DNA of 5,443 nt, taken from the NCBI GenBank assembly GCA_040003205.1, contig JBDUDA010000207.1:1-5443 (forward strand). The letters are read 5' to 3'. The stretch is from JALYIM01 sp040003205 (GTDB taxonomy: Bacteria > Acidobacteriota > Terriglobia > Terriglobales > Acidobacteriaceae). The translations under genes were made by a program, and so were the position numbers. Under the pieces are notes generated by a model. The model made no database searches. It saw only the letters and a program-made list of their open reading frames with translations, and had not been told where the DNA came from. Shown piece after piece: positions 1 to 4,472 of the stretch (positions within the stretch are counted from its first letter, which is position 1; every line of letters starts with the position of its first letter).

Positions 1-289
1 TATCAACAGCGCTGATCGCCCGGATTTCAGCGCCGGCCCAACCGCTGTAGGAGACAGCGAGAAACATGTCCGCCCACAAGCGATCGATGGCGCTGGGATC
101 TTTTCCCAGCAGCACTGCGGCCAGCCGGGTGTGAACGATGGCAGCTTCCGCCTCGGCGTTTGGATAGCTCTCCCCTAAACCGATGACCCCTTCGTCGGTG
201 TGGATACGGACCCACAGATAGGTAATAGCGCCGACGTGAACCGTGACTCCGGAAGGGAGGTAGATGGTTTCAACCGCGGTAATTTTCAT
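1..289 (-). CDS. Mandelate racemase/muconate lactonizing enzyme family protein (enolase superfamily), N-terminal part, cut by window edge
   Basis: Reading the minus strand from the ATG at 289 gives 96 residues with no stop before the window edge, so only the N-terminal part is visible. It begins MKITAVETIYLP and continues with a strand-turn-strand pattern ending in DEGVIGLGE (residues 32-40). Later come LLGKDPSAIDRLW (60-72) and GAEIRAISAVD (86-96). This order is typical of the N-terminal capping domain of the MR/MLE branch of the enolase superfamily, and the last segment normally leads into the TIM barrel. The barrel with its metal ligands and catalytic Lys/His lies outside, so the reaction (dehydration, racemisation or cycloisomerisation of a sugar acid or similar carboxylate) cannot be chosen. 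The start is supported by the conserved MKI.A.E opening, although the bases upstream (TCCTCC) are not a Shine-Dalgarno site. It diverges from the SDR gene and shares its control region; a cytosolic sugar-acid catabolic enzyme is the likely role (inference). Confidence 0.88.
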   Translation of the reverse strand, partial: MKITAVETIYLPSGVTVHVGAITYLWVRIHTDEGVIGLGESYPNAEAEAAIVHTRLAAVLLGKDPSAIDRLWADMFLAVSYSGWAGAEIRAISAVD

Positions 290-314
290 GGAGGAAGACG
301 GCGCGTGACGCGAA

Positions 315-344
315 ATTATCTCCGAGCCCGCTCACGTTAGTCAA
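315..344 (-). promoter_or_regulatory. Candidate sigma70-type promoter for the MR/MLE-family gene
   Basis: On the minus strand TTGACT (344 to 339) is followed, after 18 bases, by GATAAT (320 to 315). Each box matches five of six consensus bases (TTGACA/TATAAT). Transcription would begin near 308, giving a leader of about 20 bases before the ATG at 289. The -35 box lies inside the left arm of the palindrome at 340-357. This is a consensus match only. Confidence 0.5.
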
Positions 345-357
345 CATTATTGTTGAC
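340..357. promoter_or_regulatory. Palindromic candidate operator in the divergent promoter region
   Basis: GTCAACA (340-346) and TGTTGAC (351-357) form a perfect 7+7 inverted repeat around TTAT; the central TA also pairs, so 8 of 9 symmetric positions match. The dyad overlaps the -35 boxes of both divergent promoter candidates, so a dimeric repressor bound here could block both directions at once. GntR/FadR-type regulators of sugar-acid operons often use sites of about this size, but the regulator family is a guess and no regulator gene is in view. Confidence 0.5.
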
Positions 358-382
358 AAAGTTTGGCGGCGAGACGTAGATT
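353..382 (+). promoter_or_regulatory. Candidate sigma70-type promoter for the SDR/mutarotase-like operon
   Basis: A perfect -35 hexamer TTGACA (353-358) is followed after 18 bases by TAGATT (377-382), which matches TATAAT at four of six positions. A start near 389 would leave a leader of about 120 bases before the SDR ATG at 510. The leader contains a 10-base palindrome, CCGCATGCGG (402-411), of unknown meaning. The -35 box is the right arm of the palindrome at 340-357. Confidence 0.42.
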
Positions 383-509
383 GTGCGCTGCCATGCTGGT
401 GCCGCATGCGGTGGCTTTGAATGATACTGTAGCCAGGGGGAATGTGATTTTTCGTCCCCGCAACCGCTTTCTCATCGGCGCCGTCTAACTTCATATTTCG
501 GTTGGTCCT

Positions 510-1352
510 ATGCCAAAAGAACTCAGACTGCAGAGAAAGAAAGCGTTGGTCACCGGCTCCGACACGGGGATCGGACAGGAGATTGGCCTCGAATTTGCCC
601 GCCAGGGTGCCGATGTCGTATTCCATTACGTACAAAGCGATGCCGCAGTAAGAGCTTCCGTCGAGGAAGTTAAGTCGCTGGGGCGCAGGTCCGCGGCATT
701 TCAAGCCGACTTTGACGCTCTGGACCAGGTCACGCTCCTTGCCGATCACGCCAGCGAGTTTCTTGGCGGGATCGATTGCCTCGTTAATAACGCGGGCGTT
801 ACCATGAACCGACCGTTCCTCAAAGTCACGCCCGAACAATTCGACAAGCTATTTCACATCAACTTTCGCGGACAGTATTTCCTTACTCAGCGAGTCGTGG
901 AAGGCATGTTGCGGCAGGGCAGCGGAGTGATTTGCAATATGTCCTCCGTCCACGGGCTGCAAGGCGTACCCGAACATTCCGTTTATGCTGCGACCAAAGG
1001 GGCAATCATTGCCTACACCCGATCTCTGGCCGTGGAGCTGGCGTACAAAGGCATCCGCGTCAATGCGATCGCGCCGGGTTGGGTTACGGTGGAGAACTAC
1101 TTCAAGTGCATCCCTGGCTTTACTAAAGAGATCGCGGCGGAAACTGGTTACAAGGCAATTCCCGTTGCCCGCTGCGGTGAGCCCTCCGACATTGCAAAGC
1201 TGGCGGCTTTCCTGTGTTCAGATGATGCCTCCTTCATCGTCGGTCAAACCATTGTGGCCGATGGAGGGACCACTGCTCTGATGTCCCTGGTTTCCGACTT
1301 CAGAAAAGAGTCTACAAATACTTTTGGCAGAGGTTATATCCCGGGCGTATAG
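510..1352 (+). CDS. Short-chain dehydrogenase/reductase (SDR), classical type
   Basis: The 280-residue protein is a classical Rossmann-fold SDR catalysing NAD(P)-dependent oxidation of a hydroxyl or reduction of a carbonyl. Visible motifs are TGSDTGIG (15-22, cofactor loop), NNAG (93-96), Asn118, the catalytic Ser146, YAATK with Tyr159 and Lys163, PGW (189-191) and the C-terminal GQTIVADGG. The catalytic tetrad is therefore complete. The second strand ends VVFHYVQS without the acidic residue usual for NAD preference, which leans towards NADP(H) (inference). After the GG the chain runs about 25 residues further, with FGRGYIPG near the end, longer than the common 250-residue form. The ATG at 510 is the first start after an in-frame TAA at 486-488; no good Shine-Dalgarno site is seen. 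It is first in an operon with the mutarotase-like gene and divergent from the MR/MLE gene, which suggests a sugar or sugar-acid dehydrogenase. The substrate cannot be read from the sequence. Confidence 0.95.
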   Translation: MPKELRLQRKKALVTGSDTGIGQEIGLEFARQGADVVFHYVQSDAAVRASVEEVKSLGRRSAAFQADFDALDQVTLLADHASEFLGGIDCLVNNAGVTMNRPFLKVTPEQFDKLFHINFRGQYFLTQRVVEGMLRQGSGVICNMSSVHGLQGVPEHSVYAATKGAIIAYTRSLAVELAYKGIRVNAIAPGWVTVENYFKCIPGFTKEIAAETGYKAIPVARCGEPSDIAKLAAFLCSDDASFIVGQTIVADGGTTALMSLVSDFRKESTNTFGRGYIPGV

Positions 1353-1356
1353 GTGG
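1351..1356 (+). promoter_or_regulatory. Shine-Dalgarno site deciding the ATG at 1363
   Basis: AGGTGG matches AGGAGG at five of six positions and lies six bases before the ATG. It overlaps the last two bases of the SDR stop codon, which points to coupled translation and favours the 354-residue product over a longer TTG-initiated one. Confidence 0.6.
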
Positions 1357-1362
1357 CCGACA

Positions 1363-2427
1363 ATGCTTCAAGAACTCATCGCGACACTGAAGGCGGTCGG
1401 CAAGCCGCCGGAACTCTATCAGACTGATGATGGAACACGGGTGCTGATTTTGCCCTATGGCGGTCGAATTCTTGGCGTTTTCGCACCTGGCAGTGAGGAG
1501 AACTTTCTGTGGACAAATTCAGCTCTCAAGAATACGGAGTCGGCCCGCACTTACTACGCAAGCGATGACTGGCAGAATTCCGGAGGCGACAGAACCTGGC
1601 TGGCGCCGGAACTTGACTTCTTTTTTCCGAAGTTTCCCAACATTGACATTGCCGGCTATTGGCAGCCACGCGCTCTCGATCCCGGCAACTATCAACTGGT
1701 AAAGACTAGTGAAGGCGTAAGGCTTACCAACCGCCTGAGCCTGGAGGGCTTTCGGTCGAAGAAGCAAGTGGAACTGGAAATTACAAAATCGGTTGCGGCG
1801 GCGGCGAATCCAATGCGCCACGATGCGTTGACGAACGTCGGCGCCGTTGAATATGCCGGGCACACGTTAGTGACGTCGTTGAGGATCGTCGGCACAAGTC
1901 CGAGTGATGCACCCCTAGTTGGCCTGTGGAGTCTGACGCAGATGCCGCACCAGGGAGAACTGTTTATTCCGACCTATTCCCGGGCGGAGACGAGAATCTA
2001 TTTTGGCCTGGTTGACACTCCCGCCGACGAGCTCACAATGAGTGATCGCCTGGTACGCTTCAAGATGCGTGCCGCCGGTGAGCACAAGATTGGAGTGCGT
2101 GCGGCGGTGACTACTGGCCGCATCGGCTACATCTATCCAGCCGGCAACAAATATTCGCTAATCATTCGCAACTTTTTCGTCAATCCATCGGGCGAATACG
2201 CCGATGTGCCTTGGACTGAACCGGAAAATCGTGGGTATTCTACGCAGGCTTGCAGTGTTAACAGTCGCTGGGGAATGTTCAGCGAAATGGAATATCACGT
2301 TCCAGCTATCGGCGGGGAGACTGGACTGCGGCAAATCGAAGATTGCTCGCAGCTCTGGGCCTTCCGCGGATCGCGAGAGGATGTCGGGAGGATCGCCAGG
2401 ACTCTTCTGTCCAATGAGATCCAGTGA
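1363..2427 (+). CDS. Conserved protein of unknown function, possibly galactose-mutarotase-like fold
   Basis: This 354-residue protein has no signal peptide or membrane segment and is probably cytosolic. From the N-terminus it shows LILPYGGRILGVFAPG followed by ENFLW (about 28-50), then GGDRTWLAPELDFF (74-87), then a long beta-rich stretch. The opening GGRI...ENFLW and the G-G-D-R-T-W-x-A-P-E motif recall uncharacterised proteins with an aldose 1-epimerase-like beta-sandwich (DUF4380/DUF6786-like, from memory). Such proteins bind sugars, but I cannot identify the catalytic His/Glu of true mutarotases, so no reaction is assigned. The ATG at 1363 is chosen because AGGTGG (1351-1356) sits six bases upstream; a TTG at 1324 would overlap the SDR gene and lacks such a site. 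The gene starts 10 bases after the SDR stop, and the Shine-Dalgarno-like site overlaps that stop, so the two are probably co-transcribed. No terminator hairpin is seen after its TGA. Confidence 0.85.
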   Translation: MLQELIATLKAVGKPPELYQTDDGTRVLILPYGGRILGVFAPGSEENFLWTNSALKNTESARTYYASDDWQNSGGDRTWLAPELDFFFPKFPNIDIAGYWQPRALDPGNYQLVKTSEGVRLTNRLSLEGFRSKKQVELEITKSVAAAANPMRHDALTNVGAVEYAGHTLVTSLRIVGTSPSDAPLVGLWSLTQMPHQGELFIPTYSRAETRIYFGLVDTPADELTMSDRLVRFKMRAAGEHKIGVRAAVTTGRIGYIYPAGNKYSLIIRNFFVNPSGEYADVPWTEPENRGYSTQACSVNSRWGMFSEMEYHVPAIGGETGLRQIEDCSQLWAFRGSREDVGRIARTLLSNEIQ

Positions 2428-2461
2428 CGCGTGGCCCTAGCAGCTGCACGTTATTTTCCCC

Positions 2462-2756
2462 TAGCGCAACGAGTTCCGCAAATTGACCAGACATGATCAG
2501 TCAACCCAGATTCCATTGCGGGAGTAACGCGCAGAGTCTGATGCACGCGGCAGAAGTTGTAATACGCGGGGCAGATCGCCAGCATGGGGCAGTGATTCTC
2601 GAACTTTTAGAAAAAGCGTTTGTTAAGCGCGTGAATCGGCGAACGCCCATCCGCAAATTAAGATTCTGGCGTTTTACGAAGCTAGTAGAGATGTGTTGAG
2701 GATCAGGCGAACCACTGAGAACACGCTGCGCGTGCCGATGCGCTCAGCGGAGCGTG
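2462..2756 (-). pseudogene. IS1-type transposase, C-terminal remnant with several frameshifts
   Basis: Three minus-strand reading frames must be joined to recover a transposase C-terminus. From 2719, one frame gives SGSPDPQHISTSF then KRQNLNLRMGVRRFTRLTNA. At a run of four A's (minus strand, 2608-2605) one base appears to be missing; the next frame then gives KFENHCPMLA, YYNFCRVHQTLRVTPAM and ESGLTDHVWSI. Near 2480 one extra T shifts to AELVALG. Upstream, 2754-2731 reads RSAERIGT in yet another frame, like the conserved S-P-A-E-C-x-G segment. The block YYNFCR.H.TLR.TPAM...G..D..W is the well-known C-terminal signature of IS1-type DDE transposases common in soil bacteria. The N-terminal half with the helix-turn-helix and first catalytic Asp is absent, as are recognisable terminal repeats. 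The remnant cannot encode an active enzyme. Its C-terminal end lies about 35 bases from the stop of the mutarotase-like gene. Confidence 0.82.
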
Positions 2757-3010
2757 ATTCATGACGTGAGTCTGTCGTCGCAGAATTCTTTGTGATTCTG
2801 TGCTAACGGTCATCGCAGGCAGAGAATGAAACTTGCTCAAAGCGCCGTCATGTGCGCAGGACAGCGACGAGCCTAAGAGTCTCAAGGTTCTCTAGAGCCG
2901 CACACAAAACGCACACATCACCCGCAAAATAGATGTGTTGGGAGTCCTTGCGAGTATTTAGAAGCTTGTCAACGACCTGTACGTGGTTGTAGGTATTGAT
3001 CCACTGAAGC
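2757..3010. other. Non-coding stretch between transposase remnant and tRNA fragment
   Basis: No convincing gene, RNA or terminator is visible here. A minus-strand open frame (about 3040 to 2849) has no start codon and runs into the tRNA fragment. The 10-mer AGATGTGTTG at 2931-2940 repeats bases 2689-2698 inside the transposase remnant and may hint at internal duplication or be chance. The missing transposase N-terminus is not recognisable in this stretch. Confidence 0.4.
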
Positions 3011-3049
3011 GTGTCAAGGTAGCGCTCTAACCAACTGAGCTACGCGCCT
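3011..3049 (-). pseudogene. 5' half of a tRNA-Val(GAC) gene, truncated at the anticodon loop
   Basis: Read on the minus strand from 3049, 39 bases follow the tRNA plan exactly: acceptor 5' strand AGGCGCG, TA, D-stem GCTC, D-loop AGTTGGTTA, D-stem GAGC, G26, anticodon stem CTACC and loop TTGACAC, with anticodon GAC (valine). The partner strand GGTAG, the variable loop, T-arm and acceptor 3' strand should follow, but the sequence continues GCTTCAGTGG and never resumes a tRNA. The gene is therefore a half-tRNA that cannot fold or be charged. The break lies at the anticodon loop/stem boundary, a region used by some tyrosine integrases as a crossover point. It is most simply read as an old integration or deletion junction. 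Confidence 0.85.
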
Positions 3050-3406
3050 ATAATTTGGGGCAGGCAAGACTTTGTGTCGTTGTTGCTTGCAACCGAAAAG
3101 CAATCGCCGAAGTTCAGTTTGCCGTTTCCGTGCCCTTACGTAAAATCCCACGCAAGACTATGCTTACGCCCAAACTGGCCTGCGCCGGCAAACAGCCTGC
3201 GGTGCATCCCGCTTGGAGTGACCACGCTACGCACTTCTCTATGATAGGGGCCCTCGCTCTCCACCCGCGGCTCTGAAGACTTCGCTTTTTTCGAGAAATT
3301 AAAATGGCTCTGGGATTCCGGGCCATGGGTTCTTGTCACCCAGATGTGTAGGCATTCGACCCTTGTCGAGTTGCAAACTCTGCATCCCTTAGCGACAATC
3401 ATCAAC
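3050..3406. other. Stretch with no convincing gene
   Basis: Frames here are short or antisense-like and none resembles a known protein. TTACGTAA (3137-3144) is a small palindrome of unknown meaning. A T-run (TTTTTT, 3286-3291) lacks a convincing hairpin before it, so no terminator is called. The frame of the small downstream protein stays open leftwards, with an ATG at 3344. The codons between that ATG and 3407 include rare-looking TGT, AGG and TTA, and the encoded residues do not look conserved. Confidence 0.4.
3371..3399 (+). promoter_or_regulatory. Weak candidate promoter for the small protein/phosphatidyltransferase operon
   Basis: TTGCAA (3371-3376) and GACAAT (3394-3399) are separated by 17 bases, each matching four of six consensus positions. 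Transcription would start near 3406, which would make the GTG at 3407 nearly leaderless or give the ATG at 3473 a leader of about 67 bases. The match is weak. Confidence 0.25.
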
Positions 3407-3787
3407 GTGCCGATTGCGCCCCAGCGAAGCCTTTCCGCGGACGAAGGTGCTTCTCCCTTTCAGCCCGGAAGTATGGTGGTGATTACGCTGGCGAATCCGC
3501 GAGAAAAGTTTTGGGGGACGCTGCTCGCGCTCGCTTCCGAAGGGATGAGCATCTGCGGAATTGAAGTCCACTCCTTCGACGATTTAATCTCGCTGGTAAA
3601 GAGTGGAGAAGTTTTCTCCAGCGTAGTCTTTTTTCCCATGCACCGGGTGGAACGCGTGGAACTTGACCTGCCCAACGGAAACATCCCGTCGCTCTCCGAA
3701 CGATTTACTTCGCGCACCGGAAGGCACCCATCCGCCACGTTGCGCCCACGGGCATCCGGCGTTCCTACTAACGGAGAACAGAAGTGA
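3407..3787 (+). CDS. Small conserved-looking protein of unknown function, translationally coupled to the phosphatidyltransferase gene
   Basis: From the GTG at 3407 this is 126 residues, with no signal peptide or membrane segment. Its core reads FQPGSMVVITL (18-28), NPREKFWG (30-37), HSFDDLI (55-61), VFFPMHRVERVELD (74-87) and IPSLSERF (93-100): short beta-strands linked by compact motifs, ending in a basic, probably disordered tail. I do not recognise a named domain; the pattern resembles small hypothetical proteins I associate with Acidobacteriota. The start is uncertain. ATG at 3473 would cut the first apparent strand, ATG at 3344 adds 21 unlikely residues, and none has a good Shine-Dalgarno site. 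The end is firm: TGA at 3785-3787 overlaps the next gene's GTG start by four bases, so the two are probably translated in coupled fashion. A role linked to the membrane-lipid enzyme is suggested only by this arrangement. Confidence 0.72.
   Translation: MPIAPQRSLSADEGASPFQPGSMVVITLANPREKFWGTLLALASEGMSICGIEVHSFDDLISLVKSGEVFSSVVFFPMHRVERVELDLPNGNIPSLSERFTSRTGRHPSATLRPRASGVPTNGEQK
3773..3776 (+). promoter_or_regulatory. Ribosome binding site for the GTG start at 3784
   Basis: GGAG lies seven bases before the GTG at 3784, inside the last codons of the upstream gene. With the four-base GTGA stop/start overlap it supports the unusual GTG start. Confidence 0.55.
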
Positions 3788-4374
3788 AGTTCTCGCAATT
3801 ACTCACTTTTCCCAACCAGCTCACGCTGCTGCGCATGATGTTTCTGCCCTTCATCGTTATCAAGCTGCTGGAAGGCCACTACCTATCTGCGTTAATACTA
3901 TTCGTGCTCGCCGGCCTGAGTGATGGCCTCGACGGGATGCTGGCACGCACCTTAAAACAACAGACTGTTCTCGGGCAATATCTCGACCCCATAGCGGACA
4001 AGCTTTTGCTCAGCACGATGTTCACCGTGCTCTCCATCCTGCATGCCATTCCGTGGAAATTCACGGTGTTGGTTTTCAGCCGGGATATTTCCATTCTCAG
4101 CGCCAGCGCCGTGCTCTATGCCATTGCCGGATTGCGCGATTTTCGTCCCAGCATTTTTGGAAAAGCCAACACCTTTGCCCAGGTCGCGGCGATTTTCTTC
4201 GTGATGCTCTTTCTCGTGTATCACCAGCGCTGGATCGCGGTTGCGCGACTCACTTTCCTCCGCGCCACCTTCTCATTCACGATCGTTTCTGCCATTCATT
4301 ACGTTTGGATCGTTGGCAATCGCCTGCACACGGGCGAGCCCATCTCACATTTGCCAGCCAACCGCGCTCATTGA
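3784..4374 (+). CDS. CDP-alcohol phosphatidyltransferase family protein (pgsA-like)
   Basis: This 196-residue membrane enzyme transfers a phosphatidyl group from CDP-diacylglycerol to an alcohol in phospholipid synthesis. The family signature D-x2-D-G-x2-A-R-x8-G-x3-D-x3-D is complete: Asp47, Asp50, Gly51, Ala54, Arg55, Gly64, Asp68 and Asp72, where the four aspartates bind metal and act in catalysis. The N-terminus FPNQLTLLRMMFLP is the usual amphipathic entry into the first helix. Hydrophobic segments lie near 13-30, 33-46, 76-93, 95-115, 128-148 and 160-178, agreeing with the six-helix fold. SRD (about 99-101) and FGKANTFAQ are also family-like. Length fits PgsA (phosphatidylglycerophosphate synthase), the most likely role, but the acceptor alcohol cannot be proved and a paralogue is possible. 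It starts with GTG, coupled to the preceding small gene, and is followed 98 bases later by cysS. Confidence 0.92.
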   Translation: MKFSQLLTFPNQLTLLRMMFLPFIVIKLLEGHYLSALILFVLAGLSDGLDGMLARTLKQQTVLGQYLDPIADKLLLSTMFTVLSILHAIPWKFTVLVFSRDISILSASAVLYAIAGLRDFRPSIFGKANTFAQVAAIFFVMLFLVYHQRWIAVARLTFLRATFSFTIVSAIHYVWIVGNRLHTGEPISHLPANRAH

Positions 4375-4394
4375 ATGAAGTCTTCGGCGCTCAT

Positions 4395-4423
4395 TTGCCC
4401 GCTTTCTTCCCTGCCCCTAGAAT
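4395..4423 (+). promoter_or_regulatory. Candidate sigma70-type promoter for cysS
   Basis: TTGCCC (4395-4400) and TAGAAT (4418-4423) are separated by the optimal 17 bases and match four and five of six consensus positions. Transcription would start near 4430, giving a leader of about 43 bases. It lies in the gap after the phosphatidyltransferase stop, so cysS could be transcribed independently as well as by read-through. Confidence 0.42.
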
Positions 4424-4426
4424 TGA

Positions 4427-4454
4427 TGGTTCTGCTCTCATGAGAATCGAACCA
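4427..4454. repeat. 28-base imperfect inverted repeat in the cysS leader
   Basis: Outer arms TGGTTC (4427-4432) and GAACCA (4449-4454) are perfectly complementary and enclose the 10-base palindrome TCTCATGAGA (4436-4445). The three-base spacers TGC and ATC allow one G-U pair. In total 11 of 14 symmetric positions match. It overlaps the predicted start of cysS transcription and ends 18 bases before the ATG. It could be an operator or an RNA hairpin; there is no T-run, so it is not a typical terminator. Confidence 0.4.
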
Positions 4455-4472
4455 GGACCCCCGATATAACTT

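Noticed and set aside
270..839. Long minus-strand open frame (about 189 codons) across the control region and the start of the SDR gene
   Set aside because: It is antisense to a well-supported SDR with complete motifs, overlaps the divergent MR/MLE start, and its translation resembles no protein family.
2493..2699. Plus-strand 68-codon open frame starting at ATG 2493
   Set aside because: It lies opposite the transposase remnant, whose minus-strand reading gives clear conserved blocks; the plus-strand product is an antisense shadow.
2849..3040. Minus-strand open frame of about 60 codons running from inside the tRNA fragment
   Set aside because: It has no start codon, begins within the tRNA half after an in-frame TAG, and matches no family I know. 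Weak likeness to the transposase at the QHI segment rests on a 10-base repeat that may be chance.
2450..3049. tRNA-Val interrupted by a group I intron in the anticodon loop
   Set aside because: The matching 3' half (GGTAG, T-arm, CGCGCCT) is not found downstream on the minus strand within the window, and the break is at the loop/stem boundary rather than beside the anticodon where bacterial group I introns usually sit.
3271..3291. Rho-independent terminator ending in the T-run near 3286-3291
   Set aside because: The only stem before the T-run (GAAG/CTTC) has a one-base loop and cannot form; no GC-rich hairpin is positioned correctly.
3136..3405. Minus-strand open frame of 89 codons
   Set aside because: No recognisable domain, no Shine-Dalgarno site and no partner gene; the composition looks like random non-coding translation.
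4432..4460. tRNA T-arm-like string on the minus strand (GGTTCGATTC)
   Set aside because: The flanking bases do not form the five-pair T-stem and no other tRNA parts are present; it is explained by the inverted repeat.
4465..4470. TATAAC as a -10 box for cysS
   Set aside because: It lies two bases before the ATG, so transcription would begin inside the coding region; the TAGAAT at 4418-4423 with a 17-base spacer is better placed.
4375..4472. T-box riboswitch controlling cysS
   Set aside because: The gap is only 98 bases with no specifier stem, T-box sequence or terminator/antiterminator pair.
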